Below are positions 6,325 through 11,778 of a stretch of 20,622 bases of DNA, one piece after another. The stretch is taken from the IMG/VR virus record IMGVR_UViG_3300049825_000212, positions 1 to 20,622 of that record; one strand, given 5' to 3'. Below the pieces are notes generated by a model, which saw only the letters and a program-made list of their open reading frames with translations, did not search any database and had not been told where the DNA came from. Position 1 is the first letter of the stretch. Each line of letters starts with the position of its first letter. Position numbers and translations under genes: made by a program. This stretch comes from a virus.

Positions 6325-6342
6325 CAAATTAGCTGTTGACAG
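6325..6342 (+). repeat. Right copy of 18-bp inverted promoter repeat
   Basis: CAAATTAGCTGTTGACAG, the exact reverse complement of 5944-5961. Identity stops sharply at both ends, which suggests selection for a defined site. Confidence 0.75.
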
Positions 6343-6364
6343 GAATTGGGAAACGTGATTTTAT
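6336..6364 (+). promoter_or_regulatory. Plus-strand sigma70-type promoter, upstream of tandem pair
   Basis: TTGACA (6336-6341), 17-base spacer, TTTTAT (6359-6364, 4 of 6). It faces the accessory operon starting at 6476. Confidence 0.5.
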
Positions 6365-6441
6365 GGTTGCCGCTCATTGTGGGCAGGATAATCGCCAGCA
6401 AACTAGCCACTAAAATAGTTGTTGACATAGCCAAAATGTGA
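6355..6441 (+). CDS. Possible 28-aa hydrophobic peptide
   Basis: A GTG frame encodes a strongly hydrophobic and basic peptide opening MILWLPLIVGRIIASKLATK and ending IVVDIAKM. AGGAA precedes the GTG with nine bases of spacing. It looks like a small membrane peptide or type I toxin-like product. Against it, the frame overlaps the -10 box of the upstream promoter, so a transcript from that promoter would start after the GTG, and it uses several uncommon codons (ATA, CTA). I list it only as a candidate. Confidence 0.22.
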   Translation: MILWLPLIVGRIIASKLATKIVVDIAKM

Positions 6442-6450
6442 CTTTAGATA
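6422..6450 (+). promoter_or_regulatory. Plus-strand sigma70-type promoter, nearer of tandem pair
   Basis: TTGACA (6422-6427), exact 17-base spacer, TAGATA (6445-6450, 3 of 6). It lies 26 bases before the start of the gene at 6476 and probably drives the operon to 9846. Confidence 0.5.
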
Positions 6451-6475
6451 TGTCTTCAACAACGGAGTTAGTCAC

Positions 6476-6682
6476 ATGGTCAACGTTTACGAATTTATGT
6501 TTGCTGACGGTCAAGTTTTCGGTTGCGGAACCGCTCTTGAATTGGCTTATTGGCAAGCTGAAGGTATCATTGACCCTGAAGCCAAAGTTGGTAAGCTTAT
6601 CGGCACTGAACCGGCTAGTGAAGACGAACGCCGCAAGACCCTTTGGGGAATTGGCGATTTTATGGACAAGGTTGCAGCTTAA
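6476..6682 (+). CDS. Hypothetical 68-aa protein, first gene of accessory operon
   Basis: Begins MVNVYEFMFADGQVFGCGTA at ATG 6476, with GGAG eight bases upstream. The product is acidic: an N-terminal beta segment is followed by ALELAYWQAEGIIDPEAKVG, where a small helix is likely, and it ends LWGIGDFMDKVAA. I recognise no family. Being promoter-proximal and only three bases before the methyltransferase-like gene, it could be an early accessory protein, possibly a host-defence inhibitor; that is speculation from position only. Confidence 0.65.
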   Translation: MVNVYEFMFADGQVFGCGTALELAYWQAEGIIDPEAKVGKLIGTEPASEDERRKTLWGIGDFMDKVAA

Positions 6683-6685
6683 AGA

Positions 6686-7411
6686 ATGGCAAACATAGTC
6701 AGCCTATATGACGAAAGTGGCAATATGCTTCGCGATTGGGCTGAAGCTGGCCATGATTGCTATTGCATTGACATATTGAACGACAACACTAGCGAGCGCG
6801 TTGGCGCTGGCTGGCTGCACTTCGTCAATGCCGATATGCTTGACCCTGAAACACGCGCCAACGTGATAGCGCTGAAGCCAGCATTTATAGCCAGCTTCCC
6901 CCCCTGCACTGATTTAGCCGCTCTAGGTGCCAAACACTTTGAAGCGAAAGCCGCCGCCAACCCCAACTATCGTCAAGAGGCAATGAACTTGGTTTATATC
7001 GCCAAAGACATTATTGAAGAGTGCGGTTGCCCTGGTTTCTTTGAAAACCCTGTTTCAGTCATTTCAACTGAATACCGCAAGCCTGACTTCTATTTTCACC
7101 CCAACGAATATGGCGGCTATTTGCCTGAAGACGATAGCCATCCGCGTTGGCCAGATTACATTGAACCGCGCGATGGTTACACCAAGAAAACTTGTATTTG
7201 GGCTTTCAATGACTTCACCATACCTGACAAGCTTGAAGTGCCCCTAAGCGCCATTGTCGAATTTGAGACAGCCAAAGGCGGCGTTGTGCGCGGCTCAAAG
7301 CAATGGGGTAAGCTAGGCGGCAAGTCAGCCAAGACCAAGCAAATTAGGTCAGAAACGCCAAGGGGTTTTGCCAGGGCGGTTTATCTGAAATATGGAGCAA
7401 GTCATGGCTAA
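6686..7411 (+). CDS. Cytosine-C5 DNA methyltransferase-like protein
   Basis: A 241-aa protein with the order of core C5-methyltransferase motifs. The AdoMet-binding start is IVSLYDESGNM (4-14), followed by an acidic CIDI strand, and FPPCTD (71-76) has the expected catalytic Cys74 after PP. FFENPVSVI (118-126) corresponds to the ENV motif, and the C-terminus reads ETPRGFARAVYLKY, like the family's motif X region. It is shorter than cellular Dcm enzymes (about 400 aa) and seems to have only a small target-recognition region, a compact form seen in phages. It would methylate phage DNA against restriction, or a target not visible here. No strong Shine-Dalgarno precedes ATG 6686, so coupling to the upstream stop is likely. 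It overlaps the next gene by eight bases. Confidence 0.72.
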   Translation: MANIVSLYDESGNMLRDWAEAGHDCYCIDILNDNTSERVGAGWLHFVNADMLDPETRANVIALKPAFIASFPPCTDLAALGAKHFEAKAAANPNYRQEAMNLVYIAKDIIEECGCPGFFENPVSVISTEYRKPDFYFHPNEYGGYLPEDDSHPRWPDYIEPRDGYTKKTCIWAFNDFTIPDKLEVPLSAIVEFETAKGGVVRGSKQWGKLGGKSAKTKQIRSETPRGFARAVYLKYGASHG

Positions 7412-7730
7412 CTCTGCAAGATGCTCAATCAACTACACGCCAAGAATGACAGATTTGGAAGCCAATGACGCTTTGCCGCTTAAACTTCGCCAAGCTGTCA
7501 ACGATAGCGTTACCGAATGGGATAGCTATTATATACTTTTGGAGTATCGCCGCCGTTTGAAAAAGAGTTGGACAACTGACCATGTTGCTGACTTAATCGC
7601 CATGTTGCGAGATTGGGACAAGAGCTTTATGCTTAAGGGGTTTGTGCCAGCCAGGGGAAGGCGAGTTAAACAACCTAGCACGTTTGAACTTGGCGTGCCG
7701 CCGCTTTACCTTAAGGAACGTCAACCGTGA
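7404..7730 (+). CDS. Hypothetical 108-aa protein
   Basis: The start at 7404 (MANSARCSINYTPRMTDLEA) follows GGAG by six bases and shares ATGGCTAA with the end of the methyltransferase gene; an in-frame ATG at 7392 lacks such a site. The middle (ANDALPLKLRQAVNDSVTEW then YYILLEYRRRLKK) is helical with an A-x-D-x-LP-x-x-LR pattern found in small alphaproteobacterial and phage proteins of unknown function. The C-terminal part is basic and Pro-containing (FVPARGRRVKQPSTFELG). No enzyme motif is seen. The stop TGA overlaps a GTG start for the next small gene. Confidence 0.65.
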   Translation: MANSARCSINYTPRMTDLEANDALPLKLRQAVNDSVTEWDSYYILLEYRRRLKKSWTTDHVADLIAMLRDWDKSFMLKGFVPARGRRVKQPSTFELGVPPLYLKERQP

Positions 7731-7870
7731 TACGGCAAGACGACATTAGCCGCGAAGCCAAAGACAGCGGGTTAGGCGAGCTTCAGGCTTACCGCCGATT
7801 GCTCGCCAGGAAAGAGCTTGCGCGCTCGCCCGAAGTGAGGCAACAGGGCTATCGCCACTTATTGAAGTGA
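7727..7870 (+). CDS. Hypothetical 47-aa protein with GTG start
   Basis: GTG at 7727 overlaps the previous TGA (GTGA) and is preceded by AAGGA nine bases upstream, a textbook ribosome site. The peptide reads MIRQDDISREAKDSGLGELQ then AYRRLLARKELARSPEVRQQ and ends GYRHLLK, very basic and helical. The function is unknown; a small DNA- or RNA-binding role is possible. Eleven bases separate it from the next gene. Confidence 0.55.
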   Translation: MIRQDDISREAKDSGLGELQAYRRLLARKELARSPEVRQQGYRHLLK

Positions 7871-7881
7871 AAGGAACGACA

Positions 7882-8028
7882 ATGGGATTGCTGGCATTGG
7901 CCCTTTGGGCAATCGCGATAACGGGCGGCGTATTTTTCCCGCCGCTCTTCATAGCTCCAATTTACTGCACTTGGCTTTGGCTGAAGCAACGCAAGGCGCG
8001 TAAGCTGGCCAGGCTCGCCAAGGGCTGA
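7882..8028 (+). CDS. Small membrane protein, 48 aa
   Basis: ATG 7882 follows the recurring ribosome site GAAAGGAACGACA. Residues 2-36 are hydrophobic (GLLALALWAIAITGGVFFPP, then LFIAPIYCTWLWL), giving one long or two short membrane spans. A basic tail (KQRKARKLARLAKG) follows and should stay in the cytoplasm. It resembles many unnamed phage membrane peptides. A holin role is possible but the lysis cassette is elsewhere, so I leave the function open. Confidence 0.6.
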   Translation: MGLLALALWAIAITGGVFFPPLFIAPIYCTWLWLKQRKARKLARLAKG

Positions 8029-8041
8029 ACACCAACGAAAG

Positions 8042-8051
8042 AACCGGGCAA
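8042..8051 (+). promoter_or_regulatory. Leader motif AACCGGGCAA, copy 2
   Basis: Lies one base before ATG 8053, directly after AAAG, filling the spacer between ribosome site and start codon. Confidence 0.5.
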
Positions 8052-8052
8052 G

Positions 8053-8235
8053 ATGGAAAATAAAACCCTATTTGATAGGATGGTTTTTGACCGTCCTTAT
8101 TATCGACTATTGAAGAAAAGTCACCCTAAAGGCAGCGTTCCTTTTGTGTTAGCCTTTAACACTTTTCTTTGGTTTGGTTCGGCTATGGCAATTGGTATTG
8201 CTTTGACTAGTTTGCTTATTTGGCTTTGCGTGTGA
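8053..8235 (+). CDS. Small membrane protein, 60 aa
   Basis: The N-terminal half is basic and soluble (MENKTLFDRMVFDRPYYRLL, KKSHPKGS). The C-terminal half is a membrane segment of about 30 residues (VPFVLAFNTFLWFGSAMAIG then IALTSLLIWLCV). Base composition is more AT-rich than most of the window, like the adenine methylase gene that follows, so the two may have arrived together. The function is unknown. The ribosome site is weak (AAAGAA) and the leader motif AACCGGGCAA occupies the spacer. Confidence 0.55.
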   Translation: MENKTLFDRMVFDRPYYRLLKKSHPKGSVPFVLAFNTFLWFGSAMAIGIALTSLLIWLCV

Positions 8236-8327
8236 ACTTGCGCGAAGCCTTAGCTCTAGTCGCGGCTGGCGATACTAGTTACTTTCGTTGTGAATGCGGC
8301 GAAGAATGGGAAAAGGACGTTAGCTAA
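8232..8327 (+). CDS. Possible 31-aa peptide coupled to both neighbours
   Basis: A GTG frame that starts inside the stop codon of the preceding gene and ends in TAATG, sharing one base with the start of the methylase gene. The peptide reads MNLREALALVAAGDTSYFRC then ECGEEWEKDVS, with a C-x-C pair. The exact fit between neighbours suggests a real cistron, or at least a translational bridge that carries ribosomes to the methylase. There is no good Shine-Dalgarno. Too short to assign. Confidence 0.35.
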   Translation: MNLREALALVAAGDTSYFRCECGEEWEKDVS

Positions 8328-9028
8328 TGCCTCAATTCAAAACGTTGTTTTCTTATTATGGTAGCAAGGCTAAAATAGCGGCTAAATATCCAAAGCCTAA
8401 ACATGGGGTAATTGTCGAACCTTTTGCTGGCGCTGCAAACTATTCATTTACCAACTTTGAAAATGACGTTTTCTTAGTTGATTTACATAATGACATAATT
8501 AAGGTTTGGCAATTTTTAATAAACGCTTCAGAAAAAGACATTCTTGGCTTGCCTAAATTTTATGCTGGCTTGGATTTACGAACTTTGGGTTTAAGCCAAG
8601 GTGAAAAATTGTTCTGTGGCTTTTGGGCCAACAGAGGCGCGGCTTCATCAAGAAACATTGTCAGCAAGTATGCTGTGGGCAATACAAACGGTGAAATGTA
8701 TTTTGAATATATTAAGCAGTTTGTGGCTGAAAATTTATACCGAATTAGACATTTTCAAATTAAGCAAGGTTGTTATCAACAACTAGACCCTGAATGTAAT
8801 TACAAAGCTACTTGGTTTATTGACCCCCCATATCAAAATGGCGGCCAACATTATGTTCATAATCAAATAGATTATGAACAGCTTAAAATTTGGATTGAAA
8901 AAAGAACTGGCTTTATTATAGTATGTGAAAACGATACCGCAACTTGGCTTCAAGGTAAACCTTTGTTTGTTACGGTTGGCGCAAGAAAATTGACCAAAGA
9001 GATAATATGGAATTTTGATAATGGCTAA
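8327..9028 (+). CDS. D12-class adenine-N6 DNA methyltransferase (Dam-like)
   Basis: A 233-aa protein with the D12/MethyltransfD12 layout. FSYYGSKAKIA (8-18) is at the N-terminus, then EPFAGAANYSF (31-41) as the AdoMet-binding motif and VDLHND (51-56). The catalytic DPPY is at 166-169 within ATWFIDPPYQNGG. Such enzymes methylate adenine, often in GATC, but specificity cannot be read from sequence. Phages use them against restriction or to control packaging. The gene is clearly more AT-rich, with more A/T-ending codons than its neighbours, a sign of recent transfer. Start ATG 8327 overlaps the stop of the small peptide; its end overlaps the nuclease gene by eight bases. Confidence 0.82.
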   Translation: MPQFKTLFSYYGSKAKIAAKYPKPKHGVIVEPFAGAANYSFTNFENDVFLVDLHNDIIKVWQFLINASEKDILGLPKFYAGLDLRTLGLSQGEKLFCGFWANRGAASSRNIVSKYAVGNTNGEMYFEYIKQFVAENLYRIRHFQIKQGCYQQLDPECNYKATWFIDPPYQNGGQHYVHNQIDYEQLKIWIEKRTGFIIVCENDTATWLQGKPLFVTVGARKLTKEIIWNFDNG

Positions 9029-9566
9029 TCTTGACCCTTGGAGCTATGCGGAGAAAACCCGCAACGAATACGCTGAACAAGTCGCGCTGTTCATGTGGGC
9101 TAATATGGCTTGCAACTTTGGGCTTCAAGCGGCCAATGACCCGCTTAGCTATAGCGTGCCTGGCTATGCCAAAAACCTTGTTGCGCCAGCCGGGTCAGGG
9201 CTTGTGCCCCAACTGAAGTGGTTGCACGCTATCAAGAATGCCGGGCATGGTGACGCGGTGCGCGGCGCTATGTCTAAAGCTGAAGGCGTCAAGGCTGGTG
9301 TGCCTGACATTTGCTTGCCGGTGCGAAAGCTGTTTACACACCCTGAAGACCCTGACGGGCGAACCGTTGTTAAGGCAAGTGCGCTTTACATTGAACTGAA
9401 GCGCCTGAAGTCGGCACGCGGCGCGGCTGGCAGCACAAGCGAAGTTCAAGACGAATGGCGCGAGTATCTAACCCAAGCTGGCTATGCTGTTGAAGTATGC
9501 CACGGTTGGGAAGCGGCGCGCGATGCAATCTTGCGATATTTGGGCTTGACACAAGCTTACGCTTAA
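9021..9566 (+). CDS. VRR-NUC-type PD-(D/E)xK nuclease
   Basis: A 181-aa protein with the nuclease core: an N-terminal helix with Glu19 (EYAEQVALFMW), then GVPDICLP (93-100) giving Asp96, YIELKR (123-128) giving Glu125 and Lys127, and a helix with Gln143 and Trp146 (VQDEWREYL). The C-terminus (AGYAVEVCHGWEAARDAI) is the usual closing strand and helix. VRR-NUC proteins are structure-specific or junction-resolving nucleases often found alone in phages; that role is inferred. The insert at 105-120 (PEDPDGRTV) is an ordinary loop. Start ATG 9021 lies in ATGGCTAA, overlapping the end of the methylase gene. Confidence 0.8.
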   Translation: MANLDPWSYAEKTRNEYAEQVALFMWANMACNFGLQAANDPLSYSVPGYAKNLVAPAGSGLVPQLKWLHAIKNAGHGDAVRGAMSKAEGVKAGVPDICLPVRKLFTHPEDPDGRTVVKASALYIELKRLKSARGAAGSTSEVQDEWREYLTQAGYAVEVCHGWEAARDAILRYLGLTQAYA

Positions 9567-9593
9567 GCCTAACTCGCTAAATCACTAGAAAGG

Positions 9594-9603
9594 AACCGGG
9601 CAA
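9594..9603 (+). promoter_or_regulatory. Leader motif AACCGGGCAA, copy 3
   Basis: Directly abuts ATG 9604 and follows GAAAGG, so it forms the whole spacer between ribosome site and start. Confidence 0.5.
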
Positions 9604-9846
9604 ATGTTCCAAATTGGAAAAGCGTTTTGCGCCAAATGCGAAGGGCGCGGCTTTCATTGGGTTGAAGGCAAGATTATCAGCCGCCGCGATGGCAGCGAGA
9701 TTGCTTCAACCGTTAGCGGCAATAAATGCCAGGCGTGCGGCGGCACTGGCGAAGTTGGGCTTTACTTGGTTACGCGCCGGGTTGCCCAATTCTTGATTGG
9801 CTTTACCGTGCTTTACATGGCCTGGCAATTCTTGCGGGTTATGTAA
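9604..9846 (+). CDS. Zinc-ribbon (DnaJ-type CxxCxGxG) membrane protein, 80 aa
   Basis: Two motifs, CAKCEGRG (9-16) and CQACGGTG (42-49), give four Cys that would bind one zinc, as in the DnaJ central domain. The C-terminus (about 58-77: RRVAQFLIGFTVLYMAWQFL) is one transmembrane helix, so the zinc ribbon would sit at the membrane. The role is unknown; a protein-protein adaptor is plausible. It is the last gene of the accessory operon and is followed by a strong hairpin. Confidence 0.65.
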   Translation: MFQIGKAFCAKCEGRGFHWVEGKIISRRDGSEIASTVSGNKCQACGGTGEVGLYLVTRRVAQFLIGFTVLYMAWQFLRVM

Positions 9847-9851
9847 CTTCC

Positions 9852-9882
9852 TGCCCGTCTAGGACTTGAACCTAGACGGGCA
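9852..9882. other. 12-bp perfect hairpin resembling a tRNA acceptor/T-arm minihelix on the minus strand
   Basis: TGCCCGTCTAGG (9852-9863) pairs perfectly with CCTAGACGGGCA (9871-9882) around a 7-base loop. On the minus strand it reads as a 7-bp acceptor-like stem, a 5-bp T-stem and loop TTCAAGT, matching the T-arm consensus GGTTCRANYCC. No D-arm, anticodon arm or CCA is present. No T-run follows on either strand. It may simply be an operon-end hairpin. Confidence 0.6.
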
Positions 9883-9909
9883 TCCAATCCCAAACTGAAA
9901 GGGCACAAC

Positions 9910-10350
9910 ATGACTCAAGATGAATTTAAAATTGACATTATGGCTGACGGCACGCGCCTTGGCCAGCCGCAAAAGCCTGACTATGTGGTTGCTGTCAATT
10001 CGCTGTTTAGCGACATTCACGCGGCCAATGTCAAAGCCGGTTGGTGGACTAATCCGCATACTGGCGAAAGCATTTTGGAAACCCGCAATGTGGGTGAAAT
10101 TTTAATGCTTATTGTTTCTGAAGTCGCTGAAGCGATGGAAGGGCACCGCAAGGGATTGCAAGACGACAAGTTGCCACATAGGTCAATGCTTGAAGTTGAA
10201 CTTGCTGACGTGATTATTCGCATTGGTGACTTGGCTTGTGCCAAGGGCCTTGACGTTGGCGGTGCAATTAAGGAAAAGCTTGCTTACAATGCCAACCGCG
10301 CTGACCATAAGCTTGAAAACCGGGTTAAGCCTGGCGGCAAAGCATACTGA
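9910..10350 (+). CDS. MazG-like nucleotide pyrophosphohydrolase
   Basis: A 146-aa all-alpha NTP pyrophosphohydrolase-like protein. Metal-binding acids lie in SEVAEAMEGHRKG (70-82: E71 and E74) and MLEVELADVIIRIGD (93-107: E97 and D100), followed by KEKLAYNANRADH as the fourth helix. The family hydrolyses (d)NTPs to monophosphates; phage members may alter nucleotide or ppGpp pools, which here is inference. ATG 9910 follows GAAAGGGCACAAC, almost identical to the leader of the endolysin gene. The gene is separated from the upstream operon by the 9852-9882 hairpin and from the next by a promoter. Confidence 0.75.
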   Translation: MTQDEFKIDIMADGTRLGQPQKPDYVVAVNSLFSDIHAANVKAGWWTNPHTGESILETRNVGEILMLIVSEVAEAMEGHRKGLQDDKLPHRSMLEVELADVIIRIGDLACAKGLDVGGAIKEKLAYNANRADHKLENRVKPGGKAY

Positions 10351-10373
10351 AAAAAGGTGTTGACACTGGCGAA

Positions 10374-10403
10374 TTGACAACATAACTGAAAGCTTCCTAT
10401 AAC
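10374..10403 (+). promoter_or_regulatory. Strong sigma70-type promoter with tandem TTGACA boxes
   Basis: TTGACA (10374-10379), 18-base spacer, TATAAC (10398-10403, 5 of 6). A second TTGACA lies at 10360-10365. It drives the stand-alone gene at 10443. Confidence 0.6.
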
Positions 10404-10406
10404 GGG

Positions 10407-10416
10407 AACCGGGCAA
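10407..10416 (+). promoter_or_regulatory. Leader motif AACCGGGCAA, copy 4
   Basis: Located 26 bases before ATG 10443, just after the promoter -10 box, so probably at the very 5' end of the mRNA. Confidence 0.5.
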
Positions 10417-10442
10417 AGCCCACAACATGAAAGGTGAATGAA

Positions 10443-11075
10443 ATGGCTAAGATTACAAAGGCAATGATTGCCACCGTGCTTGCGATTGCAGCGAGCGAAA
10501 CCGGGTTTGCGATGCTGACCCAGGGTGAAGGCGCTGACGTTGTTGGCGCTGGCCTGGCCACCGTTGACACTTCCAACGTTGACGGCGACAAGGCGGCGGT
10601 TTCGCTGACTGAAGAGGGCGCTAAGCTTGCGGCTGAAAATGCCCCGGCCCCGGCTGGCCAGCCCGCCGCGAGTTCCGGCTTTGAGATTGACGACGCTGTT
10701 GCCATTCCGGCTGACAGTGCGCGCCGTTCGCGCGAAGGTGGCTATCCTTTCGACAAGCTTGAAGTTGGCCAGTCGTTCCACGTCGCCAAGAGCGTTGCCA
10801 ATCCTGACCCGGTTACGCGGCTTCAGTCGTCTGTTTCTGGCGCACGCGCCAAGTTTTCGGTTGAAACCGGCGAAACTGAAACTGTCACCGTCAAGGAATA
10901 TCAGCGCGGGCCTGACGGCAAGGGTTACGCCAAGGATGGTGACGGCAAGCGCATTGTCGCCACCACCAAGACCGTGAGCCGCGCCAAGATGGTGATTACT
11001 CGCGACTTCACCGTTAAGGCGGTTGACGCGAGCGACCCGCGCGGCGAAGGTGCCCGCGTGTGGCGCACCGCCTAA
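10443..11075 (+). CDS. Stand-alone, highly codon-biased 210-aa protein of unknown function
   Basis: The product starts MAKITKAMIATVLAIAASET. The N-terminal half is helical and Ala-rich, and an Ala/Pro linker follows (APAPAGQPAASSG, about 69-81). The C-terminal domain has the motif GYPFDKLEVGQSFHV (about 100-114) and ends EGARVWRTA. The P-F-D-K-L-E-V-G-x-S-F and R-V-W-R pattern recurs in short unassigned phage proteins, as far as I can recall. Codons are strongly biased to GCC, GTC, ACC, AAG and GAC, as in the coat protein, implying very high expression. It has its own promoter and tandem hairpins downstream, so it is monocistronic. ATG 10443 follows AAAGG by eight bases. An abundant DNA-binding or DNA-protecting protein would fit, but nothing proves it. 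Confidence 0.72.
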   Translation: MAKITKAMIATVLAIAASETGFAMLTQGEGADVVGAGLATVDTSNVDGDKAAVSLTEEGAKLAAENAPAPAGQPAASSGFEIDDAVAIPADSARRSREGGYPFDKLEVGQSFHVAKSVANPDPVTRLQSSVSGARAKFSVETGETETVTVKEYQRGPDGKGYAKDGDGKRIVATTKTVSRAKMVITRDFTVKAVDASDPRGEGARVWRTA

Positions 11076-11086
11076 GACAGTCTCGC

Positions 11087-11160
11087 CAGGCGCTCTAGGG
11101 CGCTTGGACGGGTCGCGGGATGGGCTGGCAGGGTTTGACCTTGCCAGCCCGTTTCTTTGT
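11087..11160 (+). terminator. Tandem hairpins with T-rich tail, terminator of the 10443 gene
   Basis: A first small hairpin (CAGGCGC 11087-11093 with GCGCTTG 11100-11106, one wobble) is followed by a 12-bp stem: GGGCTGGCAGGG (11122-11133) with CCTTGCCAGCCC (11139-11150), one wobble and loop TTTGA. GTTTCTTTGT follows, a fair intrinsic terminator. Confidence 0.75.
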
Positions 11161-11215
11161 GCTACAGCTTCGCTCCAAGCTTCGCTTTGCCGCAAAGGGG
11201 TTGGGGGTGACAATT

Positions 11216-11422
11216 ATGAATGAACGCCATATCTTGTTTGCGTTTCTGGCAACCTTGCTGGCTATCGTTGTGCTTGTGATAACTGGCGCAATCATGGCGG
11301 CGAATGGCAAGCCAACTGAAGCCCTTGGTATTGGCGGCGCTGTCACTGGCCTTATTGGCGTCATTGGCACCATGAAACCTCGCAACGTTCTTAGCGATGC
11401 TGGCCAAGGTCAAGCTGGCTAA
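11216..11422 (+). CDS. Holin-like small membrane protein, 68 aa
   Basis: Two hydrophobic segments: about 6-28 (ILFAFLATLLAIVVLVITGA) and 36-53 (ALGIGGAVTGLIGVIGTM), joined by a short polar turn (ANGKPTE), with a polar C-terminus. Size, topology and position as first gene before a coiled-coil membrane protein and an amidase fit a class II holin, which would form holes that release the endolysin. The start at 11216 follows GGGGGTGA; an open frame further upstream runs through the terminator and is rejected. Its stop overlaps the next start as TAATG. Confidence 0.6.
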   Translation: MNERHILFAFLATLLAIVVLVITGAIMAANGKPTEALGIGGAVTGLIGVIGTMKPRNVLSDAGQGQAG

Positions 11423-11778
11423 TGGAACTGACAGCACACTTGCATGAACTAATCATTGGGGTTGCCGTTGCCCTTGGAAGTGGCGGCTTGTTAGGGGCAT
11501 GGTTCACGCATACGCGCGACTTGCCCAAAGCTAGGGCTGAAGCGCGCAATATGGACTGGCAACGTTTCCAAACCGAAATTACGCGCCTTGACAAAAAGAT
11601 TGGCGAGCAAGACGACAAGTTAGACAGCCAGGAAAAGCGCATTGAAGAGCTTGAAACTGAAGTTGCTACTTGTCACATAACCAAAGAAATTCAGGCGCTC
11701 CAACTGGCTAAGCAAGAAAGCGAGATTGGCGATTTACGCAAACGCCTGGCCAAACACGAAAGGGCACAAAATGGCTAA
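11422..11778 (+). CDS. Membrane-anchored coiled-coil protein, candidate i-spanin
   Basis: A 118-aa protein with one N-terminal membrane helix (about 9-28: ELIIGVAVALGSGGLLGAWF). A long charged helical region follows (about 45-115), with heptad-like repeats such as LDKKIGEQDDKLDSQEKRIE and LQLAKQESEIGDLRKRLAKH. This is the architecture of inner-membrane spanin subunits, which link the two membranes in the last step of lysis. Unlike classical Rz/Rz1, it lies before the endolysin and its possible lipoprotein partner lies after it. It could also be an unrelated membrane coiled-coil protein. It shares ATGGCTAA with the amidase gene. Confidence 0.5.
   Translation: MELTAHLHELIIGVAVALGSGGLLGAWFTHTRDLPKARAEARNMDWQRFQTEITRLDKKIGEQDDKLDSQEKRIEELETEVATCHITKEIQALQLAKQESEIGDLRKRLAKHERAQNG

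Larger units (their letters stand above)
5896..6475. other. AT-rich control region bracketed by divergent promoters
   Basis: A 580-base stretch with no secure gene, markedly richer in A and T than its surroundings. It contains an inverted 18-bp repeat at both ends, TATAATGG three times (6022, 6092, 6260), AATTCGGGCA twice (6003, 6129), a 17-base near-identical direct repeat (6052, 6230) and a tandem pair of plus-strand promoters at the right end. Layout and composition suit a divergent promoter/operator region, or a replication origin with an unwinding element. Confidence 0.6.

Noticed and set aside
9852-9882. A complete tRNA gene at the T-arm-like hairpin
   Set aside because: D-arm and anticodon arm are missing; only the acceptor/T-arm geometry is present.
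10284-11213. Long minus-strand open frame antisense to the abundant 210-aa gene
   Set aside because: Arg/Ser/Ala-rich composition typical of an antisense shadow of a strongly GC3-biased gene; it also crosses the terminator hairpins.
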